Below, piece after piece: positions 31,173 to 41,276 of a stretch of 64,000 nucleotides of DNA. This DNA comes from Calditrichota bacterium (lineage in GTDB: Bacteria; Calditrichota; Calditrichia; Calditrichales; J004), in contig JAJRVW010000017.1 of assembly GCA_024277115.1 (NCBI GenBank), positions 18,333 to 82,332 on the forward strand, read 5' to 3'. A program made the position numbers and the translations under genes. The notes under the pieces were generated by a model. The model had not been told where the DNA came from. It made no database searches and saw only the letters and a list, made by a program, of their open reading frames with translations. Every line of letters begins with the position of its first letter. Position 1 is the first letter of the stretch.

Positions 31173-33812
31173 TTATTTTTTTAATTGTTTCTTATACCGA
31201 TTTAAAGTATTAATGGCCCCTTTATCCTTCGGGTTTAGTATTGTCCATTGCTCCAACACTGCAATAGCTTTTTCAGTCTTCCCGCCCATTTCGTATACCT
31301 GTAAAAGCCTGCTGATATATTCTGAGTTAGCCGGGTTGGAATCATATACTTTTTCCAGAACTTTTTCTGCCGTTGCAAGATCGCGATAGCTCATTAGATG
31401 CATGGCAATATCGGCCAGGGCACGGGGACTTTCATTGTCTAATAACGTATCAAGAAGCGCTTCGTCATAGGATATCCGCAAGGCATCGCGCGCAATTCTA
31501 AGCGGTTCGGCCGTCCATGGGATCACATCTTCGGGCATCTTCTCTGCCTCAAACTCCAGCAGGGACTTCACCTTTTCCTTCTGGCCTTCCCTTAAATAAA
31601 AACTACCAAGGGTAACAATAGGCGTACGGTAATTTTGCATTAAACCGACAGTTTGATCATTATAATAAACAGAGCGGTCACTAAAACGATAATTATATTT
31701 CTCCCTAAGGTTTGTCTCAATTCTGGAAGGTTCAAAACGCCAGTCTTTAATTGGTACTACGCGCATCACGAGGCCTTCCATGCGCATATAATCCTGTAGA
31801 CCGCCGACCAGATTAGATTGCGGAACCGTTGTTGCAAAATAGATTGGTTTTTTCCATTGATTGGCTGCAAGAATATTAAGGATCATATAATCCTGCGTAC
31901 GCAATAATTTGTATTTGCCGTAAGTGAGCGTGGGTTTAACTTTAAATTTGATAGCCTTGGGCTGGTTTAAAGGAATCGGGCCAAAACGATTACGAAACTC
32001 ACTACTGTCTTTTTTAAATACTTCTCTCGGAACCTTAAGCGTTACTTCTTTTGTCTTCCAGGGAATAGGGGAGACTTGCTCCAGCATAGCCTCGTTTACA
32101 TTCATCGGTACCTTCGGCTCTAAGTCCTGTAATTGACGTATGTACCAGTCTGTATTTAATAAGCTAAGGTTTATAATACGCACATCGGTGCGGATGCCTT
32201 CAACTTCCTGCAGATACCACAGCGGGAAAGTATCGTTATCACCATTTGTAAACAAAATCCCATCTTCATCACAAGACATCAGAATATTATAGGAATAATC
32301 CCAGGCAACATAATTTCCACTACGGTTATGTGAGTGATAATTTTTGGATAGAAGCTGGATTGGTGAAAACAGCATAAGAACGATCAGCAAACCTGCCAAT
32401 AATGGTGTGCCTATTTCTTTTACTTTCTCCGACTTTTCCTTCATTACATCTTTAATCATTTCTATAATGCCGGCATAGCCAAGGCCAATCCAAATGGCGA
32501 AGGCAAAAAAGCTGCCCACATAACTATAATCGCGTTCCCTTGGCTGTGGATCGGGCTGGTTAAGATAAAGGATAATGGCCAGCCCCGTCGCAAAGAAGAG
32601 TGCCAACACAGCCAGGGCATGTTTGGGATCGCCCCTAAAATGATACACCATACCAATTAAGCCAATTAACAAAGGTAGGCCCCAAAACTGAAAATTCCAT
32701 CGCCCAGTTACTTCGTCCATGCCGGCAAATTGCCACATAAAATAGCGGTTGTACATGTGCTGTACCTGATAGGTCCAGAAAAAGTCCCAGGTGGAAGAAT
32801 ATCTTTTTTTGGTTTGAGGATTAGATTTCCACACTTTTTCGCGGTTGGCATCTGAGTCGCCATATTGTTCACGATTAATATATTTTAAAAATTTTTCGGT
32901 AGTCTCAGGATTATTTTCATCAATGGTTGGGTTTAACGCCGAACGAATAGGGATGATTCCGTAGCTTGTGTAACCAATAACAATAAAGGTTATTGATAGC
33001 ATCAGGAAACTGCGCAGGTGTTTTTTATTAAGTACGGCCCAATATGTTAAAGCAAAAACCCCGAGTATCACCATAGCAAATACAAACAGGTTCATCTCCG
33101 CAATTTGAGGGAACCAGAGCACCATGCCCGGATAAACCAGCACCATGCCTACAATGGTAATAATTGTCATAACGATAAACGATTGTATCTTAAACTCGTA
33201 CCTTTTGTAATAATAAATCATTGCGACAAACGGTAGGGCCAAAACATTTAACAGGTGGACGGCAATTGCCAAACCAACGAGGTACGATATCATCAAAAGA
33301 TATTTTTCATTACCGCGTTCATTCGATTTTTCGGCCCAGACGAGGGAGAGCCAAATCAACAATGCTGTAAACAACATGGAGGCAGCGTAAACTTCGGCCT
33401 CGGCGGCATTAAACCAGAATGAGTGCGTAAAAGCAAATGTGAGGGCGCCAACCAGGCCAGATGAAATGGCTATAAGCCAATCTTCACGCGATTCCAACTT
33501 GCCTTTCCACTCACGCACCAGGTGCACAATAACGAGGTATAAAAGCATAATTGTAATTGAACTGGAAAAAACAGAGATAAGGTTTACCCGTAAACCAATA
33601 TCCGCCGGAAAGGGCAGCAAAGTAAACATCCTTCCAACAAGTAAAAACAGGGGTGAGCCCGGTGGGTGTGTAACAGACATTTTATAAGCCGTTGCAATAA
33701 ACTCGCCACAATCCCAAAAAGAAACAGTGGGCGCGACAGTAAGCGTATAGATTATTGTTGTAAAAATAAACACAAAAATAGCAACAATATTGTTGGATTT
33801 TTTCCAGTCCAT
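31173..33812 (-). CDS. DUF2723-family membrane glycosyltransferase with TPR-like C-terminus
   Basis: YTLTVAPTVSFWDCGEFIATAYKMSVTHPPGSPLFLLVGR signature. Confidence 0.88.
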   Translation of the reverse strand: MDWKKSNNIVAIFVFIFTTIIYTLTVAPTVSFWDCGEFIATAYKMSVTHPPGSPLFLLVGRMFTLLPFPADIGLRVNLISVFSSSITIMLLYLVIVHLVREWKGKLESREDWLIAISSGLVGALTFAFTHSFWFNAAEAEVYAASMLFTALLIWLSLVWAEKSNERGNEKYLLMISYLVGLAIAVHLLNVLALPFVAMIYYYKRYEFKIQSFIVMTIITIVGMVLVYPGMVLWFPQIAEMNLFVFAMVILGVFALTYWAVLNKKHLRSFLMLSITFIVIGYTSYGIIPIRSALNPTIDENNPETTEKFLKYINREQYGDSDANREKVWKSNPQTKKRYSSTWDFFWTYQVQHMYNRYFMWQFAGMDEVTGRWNFQFWGLPLLIGLIGMVYHFRGDPKHALAVLALFFATGLAIILYLNQPDPQPRERDYSYVGSFFAFAIWIGLGYAGIIEMIKDVMKEKSEKVKEIGTPLLAGLLIVLMLFSPIQLLSKNYHSHNRSGNYVAWDYSYNILMSCDEDGILFTNGDNDTFPLWYLQEVEGIRTDVRIINLSLLNTDWYIRQLQDLEPKVPMNVNEAMLEQVSPIPWKTKEVTLKVPREVFKKDSSEFRNRFGPIPLNQPKAIKFKVKPTLTYGKYKLLRTQDYMILNILAANQWKKPIYFATTVPQSNLVGGLQDYMRMEGLVMRVVPIKDWRFEPSRIETNLREKYNYRFSDRSVYYNDQTVGLMQNYRTPIVTLGSFYLREGQKEKVKSLLEFEAEKMPEDVIPWTAEPLRIARDALRISYDEALLDTLLDNESPRALADIAMHLMSYRDLATAEKVLEKVYDSNPANSEYISRLLQVYEMGGKTEKAIAVLEQWTILNPKDKGAINTLNRYKKQLKK

Positions 33813-33916
33813 CAGTTTTTCCTAATTATTAAAGTGAGTCTTATATGTTGAACGAAGCTAATAAAAGTAATGAATAGACAAAACTTTATCAATTATTAAA
33901 TAATAAATTTTCATAA

Positions 33917-34134
33917 CTGTCCTAAATAAATCTATATAAAGGATTTATTGAAGTTATGGGTAGACATAGTTGAAATATTCATTTGAAACCCCAAATTGAT
34001 AAAAGATCGGATTACAAACTACAACCAAATGACATGCTGTACAGATGCCGCGAAGGCACAAAAAATGAATTATATTCGTGAATTCGCTGCTTAGATTATC
34101 TTGATTATTACCCATTTAGTTTTATTTAGGACAG
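33917..34134. repeat. Non-coding element bounded by a 14-bp inverted repeat
   Basis: CTGTCCTAAATAAA at 33917-33930 and TTTATTTAGGACAG at 34121-34134, with nested ATGGGTA/TACCCAT inside. Confidence 0.5.
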
Positions 34135-34283
34135 ATGTGATATATTTTAGCAAGAGTAACTATAGGAATGCAGAAAAGTTTAAAAATAGAACAATCAAAA
34201 GTATTTTATAATGCGGTGAGTACAGTTATGGGTACACAAAAAATGATTGTTCGTTTATTGCCAGCCGGGGTTATCCCTTAATT

Positions 34284-34982
34284 TTAAAAACGGTAGCCAA
34301 ATCCGCCAAAAAATTGATCTGTCCGGTTTCCATTGGCGATTGGGCTATTGGCCACCTGGCCGTCAAAAAGGTAAATACGCGTCCCGGCAAAAACACCAAA
34401 CGCCCCAAACGGGTATGTCGCGATTATTTCCAGCTCGCCAACAAATGCCTCTTTGGGAGAATAGGCGGAAGTGCCGTAATAATAATCAACCAGTGTTTTA
34501 CTTTGATATTGCAGGCCGACTGCCGTAAGTAAGCGCATCGGACCAATCAGGTTGCGACGATAAACTTGCCAATCCAGCTCCCAGCTTTTATGGGCAAGGC
34601 CAAGATCGTGTAAAAAAGCCAAACGTGTGGCCACCCTGCCCGGCAATCTGCGCCCAATTTGAAGACCGGCCTCGATAGCTCGTTTACGTTCGCCAAAAAT
34701 ATTATCTTTTGCGCGGAACTGGTGTGTACGGATTTGTGCTGCCAAAGAGGCAAAATAGGTCCCGTCACGATAAATAGTATAGCCCAATCGATTGGCCTCG
34801 ATAAAAACCGGACCATAGCCACCAAAAATAAACACAACGGGATTCACGACCACGCCGGATGCTTTGTAATTTAAATCCCGGCTTGCAGCGCCAACGCCCC
34901 ACAAGCCATAAGCAGGTTCCAGCCAGTCGTTTGCCTTGGAAAACCCAATAAATAATAAAAGCGAAAAAATTAGTTTATTCAT
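34284..34982 (-). CDS. Putative MipA/OmpV-like outer-membrane protein
   Basis: Signal peptide; GYGPVFIEANRLGYTIYRDGTYFASLAAQIR; aromatic C-terminal FGGFGYRF. Confidence 0.55.
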   Translation of the reverse strand: MNKLIFSLLLFIGFSKANDWLEPAYGLWGVGAASRDLNYKASGVVVNPVVFIFGGYGPVFIEANRLGYTIYRDGTYFASLAAQIRTHQFRAKDNIFGERKRAIEAGLQIGRRLPGRVATRLAFLHDLGLAHKSWELDWQVYRRNLIGPMRLLTAVGLQYQSKTLVDYYYGTSAYSPKEAFVGELEIIATYPFGAFGVFAGTRIYLFDGQVANSPIANGNRTDQFFGGFGYRF

Positions 34983-35107
34983 TAAAAAGCTTCTCCTATT
35001 TTTAAAACGATCAACAAATTAGAGGGAAAAAAGATTTCATATTTCACAAAGAGTTAAAATAATCTTAATGGATGTTTTTATTACAATAAAAAGATTGGAT
35101 AATGACT

Positions 35108-35488
35108 TTAGAGCGGTTTGTAGAGATGCGCGGTAGGGATAATTCGATCAAGTTTTTTATCGAGAGTCCATAGTTTTAGGTCGTTTTTAATAGCCGAGAA
35201 AAGAATTGCCGCATCAATTAAACCCACGCCTTGGGCGAATAGTTTTTTTTCTGCTGAATAATTTCCCGCTTCGATAAAAATATCTTCCTCATTGCAATGC
35301 AGTAAGTTTTTCCAATAACCCATGATCACCTCTTTCTCATCCGGTCTTCTAGCCCCTTGTAGTAATTCTCCAAAAACAAATGAAGAAGCATAGACATGAA
35401 ATTTTTCGATCTCCGGGATTAACTGTGAGGTTATTTTTTTATTCCCACGCAAAAATTGTATCCACACGGAGGTATCAGGAAGGATCAT
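35108..35488 (-). CDS. PIN-domain toxin (VapC-like)
   Basis: MILPDTSVWIQFLRG...FGELLQGAR...GLIDAAILFSA...LWTLDKKLDRI. Confidence 0.85.
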   Translation of the reverse strand: MILPDTSVWIQFLRGNKKITSQLIPEIEKFHVYASSFVFGELLQGARRPDEKEVIMGYWKNLLHCNEEDIFIEAGNYSAEKKLFAQGVGLIDAAILFSAIKNDLKLWTLDKKLDRIIPTAHLYKPL

Positions 35489-35693
35489 TTTTCCTGTTCA
35501 CTTTACGTAATTGCTCGGCAGCAGTATTGTAGTTCAATGGCGCCTTCAGGATTTTTTTGTTCAGTTCTTTTAATTTTTCGCGGCGCACCCAGTCCTGTAA
35601 AGCCATTACAAGGCTTTCAGTGATTGTTTTGCCTTTTGTAATTTCCATTACATCGGTTACGATATTATCGGGTATTAGTGCGGTTATTTTAAT
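35475..35693 (-). CDS. VapB-type (DUF2191-like) antitoxin with apparent ATT start
   Basis: (I)KITALIPDNIVTDVMEITKGKTITESLVMALQDWVRREKLKELNKKI... overlaps vapC by 14 nt. The ORF-track start at 35834 overlaps cmoB. Confidence 0.65.
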   Translation of the reverse strand: MKITALIPDNIVTDVMEITKGKTITESLVMALQDWVRREKLKELNKKILKAPLNYNTAAEQLRKVNRKNDPS

Positions 35694-35757
35694 AAGACAG
35701 AATATACGATCATAAATCCGATTAAGCAACCGATAGCAAATCAGAACCCATATAGCC

Positions 35758-36744
35758 TTAATACCCGCAAATAAAAATAGCCCGTTTGGGCGCAGGATAA
35801 CCTTCAATTGTTTTGGATAAATCGGTGGGATCAAGAAATTGTTTTAAAGACTCAAACTCCATCCACTCAGTCACCTTTTGTTCTTCGATGGAGGTTGCCG
35901 TCACATCAACCAAATGGATATTTTTATAGCCACAACGTTTTAGCCAGCCTTCTAAAGTTAACACGCTCGGGATAAACCAGACATTGCGCATTTTAGCATA
36001 GCGGCCTTTCGGCACAAGGGTTTCGCCTTCTTTGCCATCGATCACCAGGGTTTCCAAAACAACCTCGCCACCGGGCCGCGCCAGCTCTTTTAACTCGTAT
36101 AAATGGTCAATCGGTGAGCGGCGATGGTACAAAACGCCCATGGAAAAAACAGTGTCGAATACATTTAACCTGGGCGGCAAATCTTCAAGCCGCAGGGGCA
36201 GAACTTCGATATGATCAAAAGGGAGATAGCTTTTTAAAACATTAAACTGCATCACAAAATGGAGCATAGGCTCAACGCCTAAAACCGATCGAGCGCCCGC
36301 GCCCAACATGCGCCAACAATGGTAGCCATTGCCGCACCCGATATCCAAAACATTACGGCCGGATAAATCCGAAATTTGTTTTTCCAGACGTTGCCATTTC
36401 CAATCGGAGCGCCATTCTGTGTCGATCTTGACGCCGGCAATTTCAAATGGCCCTTTGCGCCAGGGCATAAATTTTTTCAGGTTGGCAATAAAATCCGCTT
36501 CTTTATTTTTGGCAAGATTGTTTTTGTTGCCGATACGGACGGTGTCGCTGGATATATCAAAATCAGATTGTACTTTTTCGGGTGGGAAAAGCGCGCGGAG
36601 GTTTTGCAATGCCCCCTGCCATTTATCAAAATCCCCATGATTTTTTGAAGAGAAATATTTTTCCTGCCCCTTTTCAAGTTCTTCTAAAAAGTGAACAAGG
36701 GCCGGCGACCTGTGTTGTTTTATTATTTTTTCGAGGCTAATCAT
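35758..36744 (-). CDS. cmoB: tRNA U34 carboxymethyltransferase
   Basis: PWRKGPFEIAGVKIDTEWRSDWKWQRLE..VLDIGCGNGYHCWRMLGAGA..FSMGVLYHRRSPIDHL. Confidence 0.92.
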   Translation of the reverse strand: MISLEKIIKQHRSPALVHFLEELEKGQEKYFSSKNHGDFDKWQGALQNLRALFPPEKVQSDFDISSDTVRIGNKNNLAKNKEADFIANLKKFMPWRKGPFEIAGVKIDTEWRSDWKWQRLEKQISDLSGRNVLDIGCGNGYHCWRMLGAGARSVLGVEPMLHFVMQFNVLKSYLPFDHIEVLPLRLEDLPPRLNVFDTVFSMGVLYHRRSPIDHLYELKELARPGGEVVLETLVIDGKEGETLVPKGRYAKMRNVWFIPSVLTLEGWLKRCGYKNIHLVDVTATSIEEQKVTEWMEFESLKQFLDPTDLSKTIEGYPAPKRAIFICGY

Positions 36745-36833
36745 TTAATTTGATTTAAAAACATAATTTAACGTCAGTTCGACATAAGAAAATGGGACTT
36801 AATTCTTCGAGGTTTTAAAAGAAAACACCCCTT

Positions 36834-36898
36834 AATGTCATGCTGTAAGCATCTTTTCTTATGGTTTTCCAGAAAAAAGATTCTTTCAGAATGACATT
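36834..36898. repeat. REP-like hairpin (AATGTCATgctg...caga ATGACATT)
   Basis: 8-bp terminal inverted repeat plus AGATTCTTTCAGAATGAC core; related to 38733-38766. Confidence 0.5.
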
Positions 36899-36934
36899 TT
36901 CCAAAACTTTCTGTTACACCGAACTCAGGTTAAT

Positions 36935-37660
36935 TTAGTTTTCGGCAACCAGCGAGACAAAATTAAAACACTGAAACCACAGGTTTACATTTTTAAACCC
37001 GGCGTCAAACAGGCGTTTTTTGTTTTGTTCCAATGTTTCCGGGATTAAGACATTTTCCAGCGCTGTACGCTTTTGGGCCACTTCCAAATCCGAATAGCCA
37101 TTGGCCTTTTTAAAAGCATGGTGCCAATCAGTTTGCTTGGACTGCTCATCTTGGTTTCCAAAAACAATCTTTTCAGATAAAATTAATATCCCACCGGGGA
37201 GCAATCCTTTAAATATTTTTTGGATTAATTTTTGCCTATCAGCAACAGGTAAAAATTGTAGGGTAAAATTGAGCACACAAACCGATGCATTGATAATTTC
37301 AATATTCAAAATATCATCAAGAACAAGCTCAACTTCTGTAGACGAAGCATCGCGTCCAATTATTTTCTGCGATTTTTCAATCATTGCCCGGGAGTTATCC
37401 ACGGCAACGATCTTAACATTTTCCTCTTTTATATGATGGCGCATAGCCAGGGTTGCCGCCCCAAGCGAGCTGCCAAGATCGTAACAATTTGTCCCCGCCT
37501 TTGCATATTGGCCGGCCAAAACACCAATCATGGCAATGGTTGTTGTATAACCAGGAACCGAGCGCTCGATCATATCCGGAAAAACATCGGCCACGTGTTT
37601 ATCAAAAGTAAACTTAACAAGCGGATCGGTTGGTGTGGAAAAAATTTTATCTTTGGGCAT
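36935..37660 (-). CDS. cmoA: Carboxy-SAM synthase
   Basis: FTFDKHVADVFPDMIERSVPGYTTTIAMIG..YDLGSSLGAATLAMR. Confidence 0.92.
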   Translation of the reverse strand: MPKDKIFSTPTDPLVKFTFDKHVADVFPDMIERSVPGYTTTIAMIGVLAGQYAKAGTNCYDLGSSLGAATLAMRHHIKEENVKIVAVDNSRAMIEKSQKIIGRDASSTEVELVLDDILNIEIINASVCVLNFTLQFLPVADRQKLIQKIFKGLLPGGILILSEKIVFGNQDEQSKQTDWHHAFKKANGYSDLEVAQKRTALENVLIPETLEQNKKRLFDAGFKNVNLWFQCFNFVSLVAEN

Positions 37661-37675
37661 AATAATTCTTCTTTT

Positions 37676-38500
37676 CTATTTCCACAATCCCCACAAAAAA
37701 GCTTTTTCTTTTGTGGCGCGGAAAATAGTATTGTGGTGTTCTTTTGGCTGCGGGAGATAAGACCAAGTTACCTGTTCCGGCGCTTCCTTTTTAAATACCT
37801 CCGCCAGTTTGTCCGTGTATTTTGCGATGTCCCACGCATCCGATCCTGCAAACCAAAGTTTAACAGGCCTGACAGGAAAACTATTTAAACGCTCGGCGGC
37901 TTTGCGTACCAGGTCATGATCGTTCCAGTAAATTGCTGGGTCCATGGCAAGATAAATATCAAACATTTCCGGTTCTAAAAAGAAGGTCTCAACAATAAAC
38001 AGGCCTGCTAATGATTCCCCCACAATCGCCCTTTTATTATTTACCCTGTATTGGCTTTCAATTTCCGGGAAAAGTTCTGTCCGGATAAATTTGCGAAATT
38101 CACTTGAACCATCACTAAGCGGCGCGATCTCCGCTTCGGCTTCAACGGTCGAAGGGCCTGTCATGTCACGGTGGCGATCGGTGTTTTCAATCCCAACCAA
38201 AATGAGCGGATCAATTTTCCCCTGATCAATTAAAGCGGAAATGGTATTGGCAATATGTGGAAAATCTTCCCCAATGCCGCCATCGGGCATATAAAGAACA
38301 GGAAACGAGCTATCTGATTTTACATAGGACGGCGGTGTCCAAATTGTAATCACACGAGTTTCATTCAAAACTTTTGATTCGATCTTTATAATTTTATGTG
38401 GGGGAACAGGATCGGCAGGCTTGGTTTCCTGACAACTAAAATTAAATACGGTAAAAACGATTGACATCAAAACAAGACGTGCCTTCAGGGGGAAATTCAT
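37676..38500 (-). CDS. Putative esterase (alpha/beta hydrolase, Esterase_D-like)
   Basis: Lipobox FSCQ; FPVLYMPDGG; GESLAGLF nucleophile elbow. Confidence 0.82.
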   Translation of the reverse strand: MNFPLKARLVLMSIVFTVFNFSCQETKPADPVPPHKIIKIESKVLNETRVITIWTPPSYVKSDSSFPVLYMPDGGIGEDFPHIANTISALIDQGKIDPLILVGIENTDRHRDMTGPSTVEAEAEIAPLSDGSSEFRKFIRTELFPEIESQYRVNNKRAIVGESLAGLFIVETFFLEPEMFDIYLAMDPAIYWNDHDLVRKAAERLNSFPVRPVKLWFAGSDAWDIAKYTDKLAEVFKKEAPEQVTWSYLPQPKEHHNTIFRATKEKAFLWGLWK

Positions 38501-38866
38501 TTTATTCTTTCTCTTAAAATTATTGTGTGTATTAAGAAGGCTTTTAATTTATTGAACAAAACGACATGCATCAATTTTATCCATTTTAACATAAGGGGAC
38601 ATAAATTAGTCTAAACCACGTGTCTGTCATAAAGTAGATATTTGTTAATTTGTCAAACTAATTCTACCACAGGTTTGCTGGGAGAAACATCTCAAACACC
38701 GTAGCTAAAAGGCTTGCGGGGATGGTAAAACAAGATTCTTCGCCCAAGAACGGCTCAGAATGACAGTTCCGGAGGACTTTATAAACGGGCACTAATTCCC
38801 TTGCATCAATCCTGTACATTGTGCAAGTTACGCGACCCGTAAAACCATAACTTAGATTTTTAATCC

Positions 38867-41215
38867 ATGCTCAAATTTCTTCCATTTCTTGTTTCACTCC
38901 TTTTAATTTTAAATGTAAAAACTATTTCTGCACAACCGGCCCACAAAAGCCAGAGTTCTGAAATCCATGGCATTATTTTTAACGAGGACTATCAACCTGT
39001 AAATGATGCGCACATTATTTTACAATACCCGTCCAGAAATGATGTGAGTGACAAAAAAGGCCGTTTCGAGCTTGGCCCACTCGATGCCGGAACGTATACA
39101 ATCCGAATCGAACACGTCTCGTATCAAACATTGGAATTAAAAAAAGTGAAGGTAAAATCGGGCCGTATTGCCGTGCTCGATACAATTTTTCTTTCCACAG
39201 GAATTTATCAAAGCGAGAACGTAATAATCACCGCCACACGAACGGGACAAAAGCTATCTGAGCTCATTCCCATCGTAAGTATGGTGGACCGCCGGGAAAT
39301 CGAACGGCGCAACAGCCAAACCTCTGCCGAAGCATTACGAGAAGAAAGTGGCATCTTTATCCAAAAAACAAACCATGGAGGCGGCTCGGCCATAATCCGC
39401 GGGTTAAGCTCCAACCAGATCCTGATCCTTGTTGATGGCATCCGTCTGAATAACTCGACTTACCGCCTCGGCAACCACCAATATTTAACCACCGTGGATA
39501 ATAATATGCTGGCGCGGATTGAAGTAGTGCATGGCCCGCTTTCGGTAATGCATGGCAGCGATGCGCTAGGCGGGACGATAAACCTGGTAACCGAAAGCCC
39601 ACAATTCAGCGAGGGTGCCAATCAGATCAATTATAATTTTAGCAACCGTTATGCCACAGCCGATCAGGCAAAAACAGTACATGCGGGAATTAATTACATC
39701 ACATCCAAACTGGTTTTCCAAAGTGGGTTCAGCTACAAAAATTATGGTGATTTAAGGCAAGGAACGACAAATATCTCCAATAAATTAAAAACCGCTATTC
39801 CCGGAAACACCCAAAAACCAAGCGCGTTTACAGCCTACGATTTTAATGGCAAGATTATTTATACGCCCGGTGAAAAACAAAAATTGATTGCCGCATACCA
39901 ACAATCCCGCCAGGACGATGTGCCCCGGTTTGATAAATATGCATACAACGGTTTTAATAAATGGTTTTACACACCACAAAAACGCGATCTACTTTACGGG
40001 GTTTATGAAAACAAAAATAAACTGGGGTTTATTAATTCCTTCCGCTCTACTTTCTCTTATCATCGGCAGCAAGAAGGCCGGGAAAAACAAAAATTACCAC
40101 AGTCTTCCCTAACCAAAGAACTTGACGATGTCGCGACATTGGGTTTTATGTTTCAGGCACAATCCACTTATAAAACACATTTACTACATTACGGGCTCGA
40201 TCTGTACTTAGACCAGGTACAAAGCTCGGCGCAGATTATTGATTCTACCAAAACTTCTCAAGCTACCCGCGGGCGTTTCCCCGATGGCGCCCGCTACAAC
40301 AGCCTTGGCATTTTTTTAGAAGATGAGTACCATTTTTCCAAAGCATGGCAGCTTGATGCCGGTATCCGTTATTCTGTTTTTAATACCGCTTTTACTATTT
40401 CGCAAGATGCCGTACAAAATAGCTATCAAAAACAATTTAGGGCCTTAACAGGCAGTATCGGCCTTATGTTTAAACCCAATATGTGGAGTTCGTTCTCCAG
40501 CAATTTTGCCCAGGGTTTCCGGGCGCCCAACTTAAGTGATCTCACCAAATTTGGCGAATCTAAAGGCGCTGTTTTTGAAGTGCCCAACCTGGCCGTTAAA
40601 CCGGAAGAAGCGCTTAGCCTGGATTTAAACTACAAGGTTAACCTCCCCAAATTAAAGATGGTGGCCGCCGTTTATTATATGCGCATTTCTGATCTGCTTA
40701 TCAGCGCGCCGGATTTATATAAGGGCAAGCCTAAGATTATTTCCGGGACAGATACATTAAATATAAAATCCAAACAAAATGCCGGAGAAGCTTTTATCAC
40801 CGGTTTTGAATGGAGCCTACGCTATGGTTTTGCGCCTGGTTTCAACTTCCGGTCTAATTTAGCATACACCTATGGGGAAAATAAAACAGCGAGAGATCCG
40901 GTCGGTGGCATCCCGCCATTTTTTGGTTTGGCAGGGCTAAGTTGGCAAAAGCAGGATTTGTTTTTAGAGACCTACACACGTTTTGCTATGGAACAACCCC
41001 GTTTATCCAAAGACGACCTTGACGACCCAAGAATTCCACCTGGAGGAACACCCGGCTGGTTTACACTAAATATGCGGGTAGAGTATGAAATTTCGCCTTC
41101 AATAAAAGTTAACTTTGCCATCGAAAATATTTTAGACCAATTATACAGGGAGCACGGTTCCGGCATAAACAGCCCGGGTAGGAATTTTATTTTTGGATTG
41201 AAGATAAAAGGGTAA
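38867..41215 (+). CDS. TonB-dependent receptor with carboxypeptidase-regulatory-like N-domain
   Basis: Plug motifs GSAIIRGLSSNQILILVDGIRLNN...HGPLSVMHGSDALGGTINLVT; C-terminal beta-barrel. Confidence 0.9.
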   Translation: MLKFLPFLVSLLLILNVKTISAQPAHKSQSSEIHGIIFNEDYQPVNDAHIILQYPSRNDVSDKKGRFELGPLDAGTYTIRIEHVSYQTLELKKVKVKSGRIAVLDTIFLSTGIYQSENVIITATRTGQKLSELIPIVSMVDRREIERRNSQTSAEALREESGIFIQKTNHGGGSAIIRGLSSNQILILVDGIRLNNSTYRLGNHQYLTTVDNNMLARIEVVHGPLSVMHGSDALGGTINLVTESPQFSEGANQINYNFSNRYATADQAKTVHAGINYITSKLVFQSGFSYKNYGDLRQGTTNISNKLKTAIPGNTQKPSAFTAYDFNGKIIYTPGEKQKLIAAYQQSRQDDVPRFDKYAYNGFNKWFYTPQKRDLLYGVYENKNKLGFINSFRSTFSYHRQQEGREKQKLPQSSLTKELDDVATLGFMFQAQSTYKTHLLHYGLDLYLDQVQSSAQIIDSTKTSQATRGRFPDGARYNSLGIFLEDEYHFSKAWQLDAGIRYSVFNTAFTISQDAVQNSYQKQFRALTGSIGLMFKPNMWSSFSSNFAQGFRAPNLSDLTKFGESKGAVFEVPNLAVKPEEALSLDLNYKVNLPKLKMVAAVYYMRISDLLISAPDLYKGKPKIISGTDTLNIKSKQNAGEAFITGFEWSLRYGFAPGFNFRSNLAYTYGENKTARDPVGGIPPFFGLAGLSWQKQDLFLETYTRFAMEQPRLSKDDLDDPRIPPGGTPGWFTLNMRVEYEISPSIKVNFAIENILDQLYREHGSGINSPGRNFIFGLKIKG

Positions 41216-41276
41216 AGTTTATATATTTCACTTCCGGTTTAAATGGACAAAACTAAATAATTTAAGTAGCTCTTTT

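Noticed and set aside
35099-35125. GTAGAGATGCGCGGTAG as another REP-like palindrome
   Set aside because: Only a half-site and inside the vapC 3' coding end (HLYKPL*); no second arm.
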